A DNA stretch of 34,713 nucleotides from assembly GCA_947177425.1 (NCBI GenBank), contig CAMWUN010000037.1, forward strand, positions 1 through 34,713, given 5' to 3'. The notes beneath the pieces were generated by a model. The model did no database searches. It was given only the letters and a program-made list of their open reading frames with translations, and was not told the origin of the DNA. Positions 25,643-33,644 of this stretch are shown here, in pieces (position 1 is the stretch's first letter; each line of letters begins with the position of its first letter). Both the position numbers and the translations under genes were made by a program. This stretch comes from an uncultured bacterium (lineage in GTDB: Bacteria > Bacillota > Clostridia > Lachnospirales > Lachnospiraceae).

Positions 25643-25882
25643 ATGGAAGCATTGAGAATTGTACTTCAGATTATTTTCATAATAATATGTATCGCACTGA
25701 CTGTGCTGGTACTGATGCAAGAAGGCAAATCAGCAGGTTTGGGAGCCATAAGCGGTGCCGCTGAGACATACTGGGGAAAGAACAAAGGGCGTTCCATGGA
25801 AGGGAAGCTTGTAAAGATTACCAAGTATCTGGCAGTCGGCTTTATGGTGATAACCGTTATTTTAAATCTTAATGTATTTTAG
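25643..25882 (+). CDS. secG: Preprotein translocase subunit SecG
   Basis: A 79-residue protein with two membrane segments (VLQIIFIIICIALTVLVLM and LAVGFMVITVILNLNVF) joined by the SecG-typical loop QEGKSAGLGAISGAAETYWGKNKGRSMEGKL. It stimulates SecYEG-dependent protein export. TTAGGAGGTG precedes ATG 25643. It is placed directly upstream of rnr-smpB-ssrA, a gene order common in Firmicutes. Confidence 0.95.
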   Translation: MEALRIVLQIIFIIICIALTVLVLMQEGKSAGLGAISGAAETYWGKNKGRSMEGKLVKITKYLAVGFMVITVILNLNVF

Positions 25883-25887
25883 GACTT

Positions 25888-25917
25888 AAGGCATTCTTGT
25901 AAAAGGATGCCTTTTTT
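25888..25917 (+). terminator. Terminator after secG
   Basis: AAGGCAT (25888-25894) pairs with ATGCCTT (25907-25913), followed by TTTTTT to about 25917. It partly separates secG from rnr. Confidence 0.8.
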
Positions 25918-25991
25918 GTCACACGGCAAAAGGGCAGTGCCATGGGGTTAAAGCAGACCGCCGCGGACAGGAAACTTTATCACGGAGAAAT

Positions 25992-28142
25992 ATGAAGACA
26001 GAAAGCAGACAGGAAATAAAGGATAAAAGAAAAAAGTTGATATGCCAGCTTGTGGATGACGACTGTTACGTCCCCATGAAGGAAAAGGAACTTGCCATAT
26101 TCATGCAGGTACAACCCGGAGAGAGGGAAGAACTAAAGGAAGTCTTAAGCGAACTGGTACGTGAGAGAAGGCTCCAACTGACGAAACGGGGAAAATACAT
26201 CAAAGGGGAGGACAGTCAGTCAGGCCTTACGGGAACCTTTATAAGCAATGCCAGGGGATTTGGCTTTGTGGAGGTGGATGGCCGGGAGCAGGATCTTTTT
26301 ATCCCGGAAGAAGGGATAAACGGCGCTTTCCATAAAGATACGGTTCTGGTGGAACTTTTAGCGGAACAGCGTGGCAAAAGGCAGGAGGCGAAGGTGACGG
26401 CTGTTTTGTCCCACGGTCTTACGCAGATAGTGGGGACATATGATAATGCCGGAAATTTCGGTTTTGTGATTCCTGATAACGACAAAATTTCTACAGACAT
26501 TTTTGTGCCAAAAGAGCGTTCTAAAGGGGCTGTCACCGGGCATAAAGTGGTAGTGGAGCTTACCAGCTACGGGGATGGGAAGCACAAGCCGGAGGGAAAA
26601 GTCATTGAAATCCTGGGACATGCAGACGACCCGGGCGTGGATATTCTCTCCATCGTGAAGGGATTTGACCTGCCCCTGGATTTTCCGGAGCGGGTACGAA
26701 GTCAGGCGGTGCGGGTTGCAGGAGATGTCAGCGAGAAAGACCGGGAAGGGCGCAAAGATCTGCGGCATGTGCAGATGGTTACGATTGACGGTGAGGATGC
26801 CAAGGATTTGGATGATGCAGTCAGCCTTTCCAAAGGGGAGGACAAATATTTCCTTGGCGTCCATATTGCGGATGTGACAAACTATGTGCAGGAAAATTCA
26901 GCGCTGGACCGGGAAGCCCTAAAACGGGGGACCAGTGTCTATCTGGTAGACCGGGTGATACCTATGCTGCCTCACACGCTTTCCAATGGAATCTGTTCCC
27001 TGAATATGAAAGAGGACAGGCTGGCGTTAAGCTGCCTGATGACTCTGGACCGTAAAGGGAATGTGATTGACTATGAAATCGCGGAGACGGTCATCAATGT
27101 GGATCAGAGAATGTCTTACACCGATGTAAACAACATACTGGAAGGTGATAAGGATACAGCCTTGCGGTTTGAAGAACTTGTGCCTATGTTCTTTTTGATG
27201 AAGGAACTGGCTGATATTTTAAGACAGAAAAGGAAAAAACGGGGCTCCATAGACTTTGATTTCCCGGAGAGCAGGATTATCCTGGATGGGGAAGGCGTCC
27301 CAATTTCCATAATGCCTTATGAGCGAAATGCTGCCACCAGAATAATTGAAGACTTTATGCTTCTTGCCAATGAAACAGTAGCCCAGCATTTTTACTGGAT
27401 GGAGATTCCTTTTGTTTACAGGACCCATGATTACCCGGATCCTGAAAAGATATTGAAGCTGGGAACCTTTATCAATAATTTCGGTTACTATATTAAAATA
27501 AAGAGCGGGGATAATGAAATACACCCCAAGGAAATTCAAAAGCTTTTAGGCAGGATAGAAGGGACGCAGGAGGAGGCGTTAATCAGCCGGCTTACCCTGC
27601 GCAGCATGAAAAGAGCCCAGTATACGGCAGACTGCACAGGGCATTTTGGGCTTGCATGCCAGTATTACTGCCATTTTACTTCGCCCATCAGAAGATATCC
27701 TGATTTGCAGATACACCGCATTATAAAAGAAATGCTGCGGGGAAGGTTGTCGGAGAGCAGGATTGCCCATTACAAAGAAATATTGCCCCAGGTGGCCAGA
27801 CACTCTTCGGAAATGGAAAGGCGTGCAGACGAAGCGGAACGGGAAACGGATAAACTGAAAAAAGTCCAGTATATGGAACAGAAGATAGGTGAAACCTTTG
27901 AAGGAGTTATATCCGGGATTACTTCATGGGGAATTTACGTGGAACTGCCTGACACTGTGGAGGGTATGATTCATGTGTCGAAGCTTGCCGGAGACTATTA
28001 CTGTTATAATGAAGAGACTTATGAGATGGTGGGCAGGGATACCGGAAAATGCTATAAGCTGGGCCAGAAGATAAGAATCAGAGTGGACGGCGTGGATTAT
28101 TTCCAGAAAAGTATTGATTTCAGCGAAGACTTGGATTTTTGA
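25992..28142 (+). CDS. rnr: Ribonuclease R
   Basis: A 716-residue 3'-5' exoribonuclease. Domain order: N-terminal helix-turn-helix (about 1-65), two cold-shock-like domains (GTFISNARGFGFVEVDG and GTYDNAGNFGFVIPDN), the RNB catalytic domain beginning at TIDGEDAKDLDDAVSL, whose Asp residues bind the metals, with HFTSPIRRYPDLQIHR near its end, and a C-terminal S1 domain (FEGVISGITSWGIYVELPDTVEGMIHVSKL). It degrades structured RNA and, with tmRNA-SmpB, non-stop mRNAs. The CGGAGA ribosome binding site precedes ATG 25992. The adjacent smpB and ssrA act in the same rescue pathway. Confidence 0.96.
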   Translation: MKTESRQEIKDKRKKLICQLVDDDCYVPMKEKELAIFMQVQPGEREELKEVLSELVRERRLQLTKRGKYIKGEDSQSGLTGTFISNARGFGFVEVDGREQDLFIPEEGINGAFHKDTVLVELLAEQRGKRQEAKVTAVLSHGLTQIVGTYDNAGNFGFVIPDNDKISTDIFVPKERSKGAVTGHKVVVELTSYGDGKHKPEGKVIEILGHADDPGVDILSIVKGFDLPLDFPERVRSQAVRVAGDVSEKDREGRKDLRHVQMVTIDGEDAKDLDDAVSLSKGEDKYFLGVHIADVTNYVQENSALDREALKRGTSVYLVDRVIPMLPHTLSNGICSLNMKEDRLALSCLMTLDRKGNVIDYEIAETVINVDQRMSYTDVNNILEGDKDTALRFEELVPMFFLMKELADILRQKRKKRGSIDFDFPESRIILDGEGVPISIMPYERNAATRIIEDFMLLANETVAQHFYWMEIPFVYRTHDYPDPEKILKLGTFINNFGYYIKIKSGDNEIHPKEIQKLLGRIEGTQEEALISRLTLRSMKRAQYTADCTGHFGLACQYYCHFTSPIRRYPDLQIHRIIKEMLRGRLSESRIAHYKEILPQVARHSSEMERRADEAERETDKLKKVQYMEQKIGETFEGVISGITSWGIYVELPDTVEGMIHVSKLAGDYYCYNEETYEMVGRDTGKCYKLGQKIRIRVDGVDYFQKSIDFSEDLDF

Positions 28143-28229
28143 TACAGCGCCTCCTTATTTGGCACCAACTCCCTCAAAGTGGGGCGCACACCTTGCAGAA
28201 AGCATTTTTAAACACGTACCAGGAAAGGA

Positions 28230-28709
28230 ATGACGGTTTATATGGCGAAAGAAGAGATGAAACTTGTCGCTAACAATAAAAAAGCGTATCATGATTACTT
28301 TATAGAAGAAAAATATGAAGCCGGGCTGGTTCTGCACGGAACGGAAGTGAAATCCCTGCGGATGGGAAAATGCAGTGTCAAGGAAGCCTTTATCAGAATT
28401 GAAAACGGAGAAGTTTTTATATATGGAATGCATATCAGCCCTTATGAAAAGGGAAATATATTTAATAAAGATCCGCTCCGGGTGAAAAAGCTTCTTTTAC
28501 ACAAGCAGCAGATCCGCAAACTGATAGGAAACAGTTCTGAGAAGGGATATACAATCGTCCCTTTGCAGGTGTATTTCAGGGACGGAAAGGCAAAGATTGA
28601 AATTGGCCTTGCAAAAGGCAAAAAACTTTACGACAAGCGGCAGGATATTGCAAAGAAAGACCAGAGAAGAGAGGCCGAAAAGGAATTAAAGGTCAGGCTG
28701 CGCGGATAG
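28230..28709 (+). CDS. smpB: SsrA-binding protein SmpB
   Basis: A 159-residue RNA-binding protein (155 if ATG 28242 is used). It shows [67 protein letters not shown] and the C-terminal [23 protein letters not shown] tail that enters the decoding site of a stalled ribosome. It delivers tmRNA to stalled ribosomes. AGGAAAGG stands very close to ATG 28230 and far from 28242, so the first start is slightly favoured. The tmRNA gene follows 62 nt downstream. Confidence 0.96.
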   Translation: MTVYMAKEEMKLVANNKKAYHDYFIEEKYEAGLVLHGTEVKSLRMGKCSVKEAFIRIENGEVFIYGMHISPYEKGNIFNKDPLRVKKLLLHKQQIRKLIGNSSEKGYTIVPLQVYFRDGKAKIEIGLAKGKKLYDKRQDIAKKDQRREAEKELKVRLRG

Positions 28710-28730
28710 AAATAAAATCTGCGCAGGAGG

Positions 28731-28759
28731 TTGCATTTTAACCTGCTGTTGGGTATAAT
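28731..28759 (+). promoter_or_regulatory. ssrA promoter
   Basis: TTGCAT (28731-28736) and a perfect TATAAT (28754-28759) separated by 17 bp lie 12 nt before the 5' end of tmRNA. The -35 sits in the loop of a hairpin (CAGGAGGTT/AACCTGCTG) that may also act at the end of smpB. Confidence 0.75.
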
Positions 28760-28771
28760 AAAAGTAAATAA

Positions 28772-29117
28772 GGGATAGTAAAGGTTTCGACAGGGGTCTT
28801 GCAGCTGGAGAAGCTATCCGCAGGCGATGCGTCAAATCGCAAAAATAAATATAAACGCTGAAGATAATTTAGCATTCGCTGCCTAAGGGCGGCTGTCCGG
28901 CCTATTGCACCTACACATTAGGAACCGGGCATCGACTATGTAGGAAACGACACAGGCTAAGCTTTGCACCTGTGGGCGTATGATGAAGCTACTGAATAAA
29001 CCGGGATGTCGGTTTCCTGGTTTAGGAGGGAATGAGGGTTTCCCGAAATAAGCGACTATGATAGTAGAAGGACAGGGAATGGGTCTTTGGACGCGGGTTC
29101 GACTCCCGCCTATTCCA
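28772..29117 (+). ncRNA. ssrA: Transfer-messenger RNA (tmRNA)
   Basis: About 346 nt. The acceptor stem GGGATAG (28772-28778) pairs with CTATTCC (29110-29116) with one G-U; the T arm is GCGGGTTCGACTCCCGC. The 5' part has the usual GGTTTCGAC. The tag reading frame begins with resume codon GCA (28839-28841) and ends at TAA (28884-28886), encoding AKININAEDNLAFAA, a degradation tag with the typical hydrophobic LAFAA end. The discriminator A (29117) is followed by CTC, so CCA must be added after transcription. It rescues ribosomes stalled on non-stop mRNA together with SmpB and RNase R. The 3' end of ssrA is a common insertion site, and mobile DNA begins soon after it. Confidence 0.97.
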
Positions 29118-29192
29118 CTCATAAGAATATAACTTTGTGTTTTGATTATGTTATACGAATTATAACCAGACAACTGTTTTGTAATTGGGAAG

Positions 29193-29216
29193 TGAGCATT
29201 ATGCCAACAATGCTCA
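29193..29216. other. 8-bp hairpin in the gap after ssrA
   Basis: TGAGCATT (29193-29200) and AATGCTCA (29209-29216) pair perfectly around an 8-nt loop, 76 nt after the end of tmRNA. There is no T run. The rest of 29118-29312 shows no gene I can support. Confidence 0.4.
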
Positions 29217-29312
29217 TGTACGGTAAAGAAGCAAGCAACCGAAAACAAGAGATAGACCGCCAGCACCACACTATTCCGAACCAAAGAAACCAAAGACCAA
29301 AAGACAAGCACC

Positions 29313-29475
29313 GTGGAAATGTGTATAACTTGCTATTCCGTCATGGAAAAGTCCGTTCACAGAACATGGAAAAGCTAAAGTGCAGCTTTCCCACATTCTG
29401 CAAACAGACTTTCCCACAACTCCATAAGACAGCAAGTTATGCACATTACGCACAGTGCCGACTACTACGGAATCC
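29313..29475. repeat. Nested three-tier palindrome, copy 1
   Basis: The outer arms ATGTGTATAACTTGCT (29319-29334) and AGCAAGTTATGCACAT (29431-29446) pair over 16 positions with one G-T. The middle arms are CATGGAAAAGTC (29342-29353) and GACTTTCCCACA (29407-29418). The inner arms are ACATGGAAAAGCT (29364-29376) and AGCTTTCCCACAT (29384-29396), around the loop AAAGTGC. Each left arm repeats the theme TGTG/ATGG + A(T/A)AA and each right arm TT(A/T)(T/C)CCAC. It ends with a GACTACTACGGAA stretch shared with copy 2. An ORF reads through it on each strand, but the symmetry points to DNA or RNA structure. Confidence 0.75.
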
Positions 29476-29515
29476 TACTCATCATTTATATCTTGTTAAG
29501 ATAGCTAAAAATATT

Positions 29516-30448
29516 CTAATTTTCATATATGACAGCTACATCATGTATTCTACGCTTCATTTTGGCACGAATATTTAACGGCTCTAAGCACTCACATTTA
29601 TCGCCAAAACTAAGAAGAATATCGTAGTAATATTCGTTCTCTATAAATGGGAAATCGACAATGTAATATTCGCCACCATCGGGAGAAAAGTGTTCGTAAG
29701 TACAATAATCAAGAACTCTGTCCATGATAGATTTGTGAATACGAATTTTTATTGGTGTTTGCATGGATTTCAGAGTTTCCTCAAAGTCTAAAATCGGTTT
29801 TTGATATTCCCGTGGTGTAAATTTTTCCTTTTCCATATGTAAATTTGATATGCGGGATAATCTAAACAAACGAAAATCATTTCGTATAAGGCAATATCCT
29901 TGAAAATACCAATGACCGCTTTTTAGAACAAGTTGGTATGGCTCAACTGTCCGTATAGTTTTCTTTCCGTGATGTGCTATGTATTCAAAGGAAACCAGTC
30001 TGCAATCTTGTAAAGCTGTTTTTATAATTTCTAAATATGATTGTGTATTCTGGTTGCCAATCCAAGTGCTTAAATCTATACATATTTGATTTGTTTTTAA
30101 TTCTATGTCATTCGCTTTATCAGCAGGGATAAAACTTTTGACTTTTGCAAGGGCGTTTATTAGTTCATTTCCCCGTATCATGTCTGAAAGGCTTGAAAGC
30201 CCCATTAGGATAGCGGAAAGGTCAGCAGTTGAAAAAACATTTTTATCAATTTTATATTTTTGCATAATTTCAAAGCCGCCGCCCACTCCCGATATTGAAC
30301 GAATAGGAATCCCCGCCATGTTGATAGTATCTATATCCCGGTAAATTGTACGGGGAGATACTTCAAACATATCCGCTAATTCTTGCGCCCCTATACGCTC
30401 TTTATCAAGAAGTACCATGATAATGCTAACGAGCCTGTCAATTTTCAT
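29516..30448 (-). CDS. HTH-WYL transcriptional regulator (YafY type)
   Basis: About 310 residues from ATG 30448, chosen because AAAGGCGG stands 5 nt upstream; the open frame extends to 30499. The N-terminal DeoR-like winged HTH (1-60: KIDRLVSIIMVLLDKERIGAQELADMF, SPRTIYRDIDTINMAGIPI, GGGFEI) is followed by a WYL domain (FEYIAHHGKKTIRTVEPYQLVLKSGHWYFQGYCLIRNDFRLFRLSRIS) that senses a ligand, often nucleic acid or nucleotide, and a C-terminal WCX-like part. It is divergent from the DJ-1/PfpI gene and probably controls it through the dyad in the shared gap. Confidence 0.92.
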   Translation of the reverse strand: MKIDRLVSIIMVLLDKERIGAQELADMFEVSPRTIYRDIDTINMAGIPIRSISGVGGGFEIMQKYKIDKNVFSTADLSAILMGLSSLSDMIRGNELINALAKVKSFIPADKANDIELKTNQICIDLSTWIGNQNTQSYLEIIKTALQDCRLVSFEYIAHHGKKTIRTVEPYQLVLKSGHWYFQGYCLIRNDFRLFRLSRISNLHMEKEKFTPREYQKPILDFEETLKSMQTPIKIRIHKSIMDRVLDYCTYEHFSPDGGEYYIVDFPFIENEYYYDILLSFGDKCECLEPLNIRAKMKRRIHDVAVIYEN

Positions 30449-30477
30449 TTTGAGCCGCCTTTCAAATTCTAAATATT

Positions 30478-30513
30478 GTTGCCATAATGCTGTCAACAAT
30501 TACATGATACAAT
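30478..30513. promoter_or_regulatory. Divergent promoter region with dyad operator
   Basis: GTTGCCATAATGCTGTCAAC (30478-30497) is a dyad matching itself at 14 of 20 positions, with perfect GTTG/CAAC ends. On the minus strand TTGACA lies within it, a likely -35 for the WYL gene. On the plus strand TACAAT (30508-30513) is a possible -10 for the DJ-1/PfpI gene. One regulator bound here could control both directions. Confidence 0.5.
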
Positions 30514-30558
30514 AAAAAAGCAAACAAATCAATAAAGCAATGAAAACGGAGGAGATTT

Positions 30559-31197
30559 ATGTTTACAATCTATGTTTATGTTCTTGAAACTTTAGCCGAT
30601 TGGGAATTGGGCTATGTTACTTCGGAGCTACATTCCGGGCGATTTTTCAAAAAGGACGCTGAGTGTGTATCGCTTAAAACTGTCAGTTATTCAAAAGAAC
30701 CAATCCATACAATGGGAGGGCTAACAGTCATACCCGATTGTTTGATTGATGATGTTGTTGTAAGTGAAACAAGCGTATTGTTATTACCGGGTGCAGATAC
30801 ATGGAATGACCCAAAACATGGTGCAATCATTAAAAAGGCAGGCGAATTTCTCTCTATAGGAGCTACGGTTGGGGCAATTTGTGGGGCTACCACTGCACTT
30901 GCTAATTTTGGATTGCTGGATAATCGTCGGCATACCAGTAATGGACAGGGTTTTCTTGAAATGTTTTCACCCACCTATAAAGGACAGAATTTCTATATTG
31001 ATGAGCCATCTGTAGCAGATAATAACCTTATTACTGCAAATCCTACAGGCTCTCTGTTGTGGGCAAGACAAATCATTGAGCGTTTAGGAGTTTTTCAATC
31101 AGACACACTGGAATTTTGGTATGAGTATTTTAGTACCGGGAAAGCGGAATCTTTCTATGCCCTCATGCAAACATTACCACCTAACAATGAAAAATGA
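30559..31197 (+). CDS. DJ-1/PfpI-family protein
   Basis: A 212-residue DJ-1/PfpI (class I amidotransferase-like) protein: MFTIYVYVLETLADWELGYV with Glu 16, LLLPGADTWND, and the nucleophile elbow VGAICGATTAL with Cys 108. Similar stand-alone proteins act as glyoxalases, chaperones, or have unknown activity; the Cys-Glu pair suggests a working active site. GGAGGAG precedes ATG 30559. It is divergent from the WYL regulator, a pairing that suggests regulated expression, perhaps in response to a reactive compound. A terminator follows. Confidence 0.9.
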   Translation: MFTIYVYVLETLADWELGYVTSELHSGRFFKKDAECVSLKTVSYSKEPIHTMGGLTVIPDCLIDDVVVSETSVLLLPGADTWNDPKHGAIIKKAGEFLSIGATVGAICGATTALANFGLLDNRRHTSNGQGFLEMFSPTYKGQNFYIDEPSVADNNLITANPTGSLLWARQIIERLGVFQSDTLEFWYEYFSTGKAESFYALMQTLPPNNEK

Positions 31198-31227
31198 TAT
31201 ATCATCAATAATTTTTGATAGGCAGTT

Positions 31228-31264
31228 AAGGGGAGGACAGTAAAAATGCTACCGCCCCTTTTCA
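31228..31264 (+). terminator. Terminator after the DJ-1/PfpI gene
   Basis: AAGGGGAGG (31228-31236) pairs with CCGCCCCTT (31252-31260) with one mismatch, followed by TT. The T run is short but position and GC content fit. Confidence 0.65.
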
Positions 31265-31315
31265 GCATAAGTAACCTGTTGACACTATTTCCAGTAGAGG
31301 AAAGGGGGATTTTTT

Positions 31316-31774
31316 ATGCCTTGCACGGAAGCATACAAGGAACACATCATGTATACGTTTCACGGCTTTTGCAAAATTGTTATCCGCAATGCAGCTATTA
31401 CAGCATGGCGTGACCAGCACAGGCGGCACAAAAGAGAAATATCCCTTGAATACCTCACAGAAGAAAAGTTTTACCCTTTAGGCACAACGGACGAATATTT
31501 TGAAGCACCCTATGAAGAACACCCCGTTACGATATGCGGTCAGACAGTTATCCTCACCAATGGGGAGCTTGCCGCCGCCCTGTTATCTCTGCCGGAGAAG
31601 AACCGTGAAATCATTTTCCTTTACTTTTTCGGGGATTATACACAGCAGGAAATCGGGGAAATGTACGGACGCTGCCGGAGTACGACCGGGTATCAAATCC
31701 GCAGGACTTTACAGCTTCTGCACAAAGAAATGGAGGTGCTTTCACATGGGGAATCCGAACCTTTTACCCTATGA
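31316..31774 (+). CDS. Small sigma-70-like factor of conjugative transposons
   Basis: A 152-residue protein. The C-terminal half is sigma region 4: LPEKNREIIFLYFFGDYTQQEIGEMYGRCRSTTGYQIRRTLQLLHKEM, a helix-turn-helix that contacts the -35 element. The N-terminal half (FHGFCKIVIRNAAITAWRDQHRRHKREISLEYL) is the basic region seen in the small sigma-like proteins of Tn916/Tn1549-type elements, where they activate element genes. GAGGAAAGGGGG precedes ATG 31316. It overlaps the next gene by 29 nt, as in Tn916-type regulatory modules. Confidence 0.85.
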   Translation: MPCTEAYKEHIMYTFHGFCKIVIRNAAITAWRDQHRRHKREISLEYLTEEKFYPLGTTDEYFEAPYEEHPVTICGQTVILTNGELAAALLSLPEKNREIIFLYFFGDYTQQEIGEMYGRCRSTTGYQIRRTLQLLHKEMEVLSHGESEPFTL

Positions 31775-31958
31775 AACGATTGTCCGGGCGACCAGCGGAG
31801 AGCCGGAAGCCGTGGACGAGGTTTTACGGCATTACAGCAAACGAATCCGAATCGCCGCTATTGAAAACGGGTATATCGACAGGGATACGGAGGACAGCAT
31901 AAAACAGCGGCTTGTCACTGCCCTGTTCAAATTCCGTTTTGATGAACGGGAAGTATAA
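31746..31958 (+). CDS. Tn916-type helix-turn-helix partner protein
   Basis: A 70-residue protein from ATG 31746 with GGAGGTG upstream inside the sigma-like gene. MGNPNLLPYETIVRATSGEPEAVDEVLRHYSKRI and RDTEDSIKQRLVTALFKFRFDE are typical of the small helix-turn-helix domain protein that follows the sigma-like gene in Tn916/Tn1549 elements. It is probably co-translated with it and needed for regulation of element genes. The exact role is not known. Confidence 0.85.
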   Translation: MGNPNLLPYETIVRATSGEPEAVDEVLRHYSKRIRIAAIENGYIDRDTEDSIKQRLVTALFKFRFDEREV

Positions 31959-31966
31959 GAAATTGC

Positions 31967-31995
31967 TTCCATTTTTGGAAAAACGGATATATAAT
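31967..31995 (+). promoter_or_regulatory. Possible promoter of the XRE gene
   Basis: TTCCAT (31967-31972) and a perfect TATAAT (31990-31995) are spaced by 17 bp. The leader up to 32119 contains CGACAA/TTGTCG (32003-32008, 32030-32035), a 6-bp dyad close to the expected transcription start. Confidence 0.45.
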
Positions 31996-32119
31996 AAAGC
32001 AACGACAAATCGGAATCGGTAGACATACCTTGTCGGGTAATAAAATAAGGCATTTCTCGCTTTGTGTCCTGTTTTTTATTGGGCAGTTTTGATAGGATTT
32101 TTCTGAAAGGAGGAAAAGC

Positions 32120-32629
32120 ATGAACCAAGAAAAAATCGGAAAATTCTTAAAAGAACTCCGTAAGCAAAAAGGACTTACCCAAGAACAGATTGCAGAAAAA
32201 TTTAATGTATCAAACAGAACAATATCCCGTTGGGAGAATGGCAACAATATGCCGGACTTAGATATTTTGATTGAAATATCAGATTATTATGAAGTTGACT
32301 TACGGGAAATTCTAAATGGAGAAAGGAAAAGCGAGAATATGGATAAAGAAATGAAAGAAACTGTATTGCGGGCAGTGGATTATACAAACGCAGAAGCGGA
32401 ACGATACAATAAGCGTGTACGGATATGCAATGGGATAGCAATGCTTTTAGTATTAGCCTACACTATCATTAAAGGAACAAGCCTTTATGATAATCCGACA
32501 GTTATGGCTGGACTGGATATTGTACAGGGATTTGCAGTTGGAATGCTTTTGGTGGGTTTGCTATATTCAAGCCGCTATGGTGCGAGGATTAGAGCATTCA
32601 AAAAACGACTGATGAACAGGCAAGAATAA
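32120..32629 (+). CDS. XRE-family regulator with C-terminal membrane helices
   Basis: 169 residues. The N-terminal XRE HTH (about 6-62: FLKELRKQKGLTQEQIAEKFNVSNRTISRWENGNNMPDLDILIEISDYY) binds DNA. A linker is followed by two hydrophobic segments (GIAMLLVLAYTIIKG and GLDIVQGFAVGMLLVGLLY) that would anchor it in the membrane. Such HTH-membrane proteins are common in Firmicutes and may sense envelope state. AAAGGAGG precedes ATG 32120. It is followed by small immunity-like genes. Confidence 0.9.
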   Translation: MNQEKIGKFLKELRKQKGLTQEQIAEKFNVSNRTISRWENGNNMPDLDILIEISDYYEVDLREILNGERKSENMDKEMKETVLRAVDYTNAEAERYNKRVRICNGIAMLLVLAYTIIKGTSLYDNPTVMAGLDIVQGFAVGMLLVGLLYSSRYGARIRAFKKRLMNRQE

Positions 32630-32655
32630 ATCGAAGTTTGAAAGGAGTAACAGAC

Positions 32656-32934
32656 ATGGAATTTCCTTTTTATGATTCACCCGATACTGCTACGATTATC
32701 TGTTGTCATATATTGGAGCGTCAGGCACCTATTCTATATGTATCACATGATGAAGATGACGGAATGTGGCAATTTCTATGCGGGGAAACACACGAAACAG
32801 ATGAAGCAAAGTTAGTATCTTTAAAATGGGTTTTTAATTTAGACAACTCTGTCAGTACCTTAAAGGATATGCCTTGCGGTTACTATGCAGAGAGAAAAAA
32901 CCAAGATGATGATTGGATTATCAGAAAGCGATAA
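32656..32934 (+). CDS. DUF2185/Imm33-like small protein
   Basis: A 92-residue protein from ATG 32656 (AAAGGAG upstream). The pattern CCHILERQAPILYVSHDEDDGMWQFLCGETHETDEAKLVSLKWVFNLDNSVSTLKDMPCGYYAERKNQDDDWII matches DUF2185/Imm33-like proteins, which occur as immunity proteins of contact-dependent toxins. No toxin gene is next to it, so it would be an orphan immunity gene or have another role. A repeated hairpin motif lies directly at its end (32928-32954). Confidence 0.75.
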   Translation: MEFPFYDSPDTATIICCHILERQAPILYVSHDEDDGMWQFLCGETHETDEAKLVSLKWVFNLDNSVSTLKDMPCGYYAERKNQDDDWIIRKR

Positions 32935-32954
32935 CTTCCGGTTTGGCGGGAAGA
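32928..32954. repeat. Gene-end motif, copy 1
   Basis: The sequence AGCGATAACTTCCGGTTTGG and onwards (32928-32954) at the end of the DUF2185-like gene resembles the sequence at the end of the CPCC gene (33642-33669). Both can form a small hairpin with TTCC on the left. See the separate finding. Confidence 0.5.
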
Positions 32955-32995
32955 TGTAGGAAGCGAAAAACCGGGATTTGCGGAAGGTATTTACT

Positions 32996-33259
32996 ATGAA
33001 AAAAGCAGATATAAAAGCAGTTGTTGAAAATAGGTTCCGTGAACTTGGTGCAAAGCAATTAGAATTATATCCGTCAGGTATTTGTTGGACAATGAACGGA
33101 AAATTTTTTAAAGTATCTACATTAACAGACTTTTGGGTATTAGAGTGGACTGATAATCATTCTTATGCTTCAAATTACTGTTTTGAAGATATTGACCCAA
33201 TGCCATATGATATATCTGAGCAAGAAATAATCTGGCAGGTAGATAAACTATTATTGTAA
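32996..33259 (+). CDS. Small hypothetical protein, immunity-like context
   Basis: An 87-residue protein from ATG 32996 with GGAAGG upstream. MKKADIKAVVENRFRELGAKQLELYPSGICWTMNGKFFKVSTLTDFWVLEWTDNHSYASNYCFEDIDPMPYDISEQEIIWQVDKLLL is rich in Trp and acidic residues. I do not recognise the family with certainty. Size, acidity and neighbours suggest another immunity-type protein. It has no membrane segment or signal peptide. Confidence 0.7.
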   Translation: MKKADIKAVVENRFRELGAKQLELYPSGICWTMNGKFFKVSTLTDFWVLEWTDNHSYASNYCFEDIDPMPYDISEQEIIWQVDKLLL

Positions 33260-33285
33260 ATTGGGATTTAAGAGGTGATTAGGTG

Positions 33286-33354
33286 ATGGAAGATAATATC
33301 TATATCAAAATAAAAGCAGTATTAAAGCATAAGCCAAAGGAATTTCAGTATTAG
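33286..33354 (+). pseudogene. 22-codon gene fragment with ribosome binding site
   Basis: GAGGTG precedes ATG 33286, and the frame reads MEDNIYIKIKAVLKHKPKEF before stopping at TAG 33352. It is probably the 5' remnant of another small cassette gene in the immunity-like run; a real micropeptide is possible. Confidence 0.4.
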
Positions 33355-33389
33355 ACGAATCGAAATATTTTGGAGGATTGAAATACAGA

Positions 33390-33644
33390 ATGAAAAAATA
33401 TCAATGTCCTTGTTGTGGATATTTTACCTATAATGTTCCAGCGAACGAAGATTGTGGGTATATTTGCCCCGTCTGCTTTTGGGAGAATGACCCGTTCATT
33501 ACTTCTGATAGCGAACCAAGTGACTCTAATCATGGAATAACTCTAAAAGAGGCAAAATTTAATTTCCTACAATTTGGTGCTTGTGAAAAAGAAATGTTAT
33601 GTCATGTTCGCCCACCAAGAAATAATGAAAAGGAAATCTCATAG
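33390..33644 (+). CDS. Cysteine-rich CPCC-domain protein
   Basis: An 84-residue protein from ATG 33390 (GGAGG at 33372-33376). YQCPCCGYFTY and CGYICPVCFWENDPF form two CxxC pairs for zinc binding, followed by SNHGITLKEAKFNFLQFGAC, which is the CPCC-domain pattern. These proteins are often found among toxin-immunity genes; their molecular role is not established. A gene-end repeat follows at 33642-33669. Confidence 0.88.
   Translation: MKKYQCPCCGYFTYNVPANEDCGYICPVCFWENDPFITSDSEPSDSNHGITLKEAKFNFLQFGACEKEMLCHVRPPRNNEKEIS

Noticed and set aside
29087-29578. 163-codon ORF running from the end of tmRNA through palindrome copy 1
   Set aside because: It overlaps the tmRNA 3' end and the inverted repeats; composition and lack of recognisable domains fit non-coding DNA.
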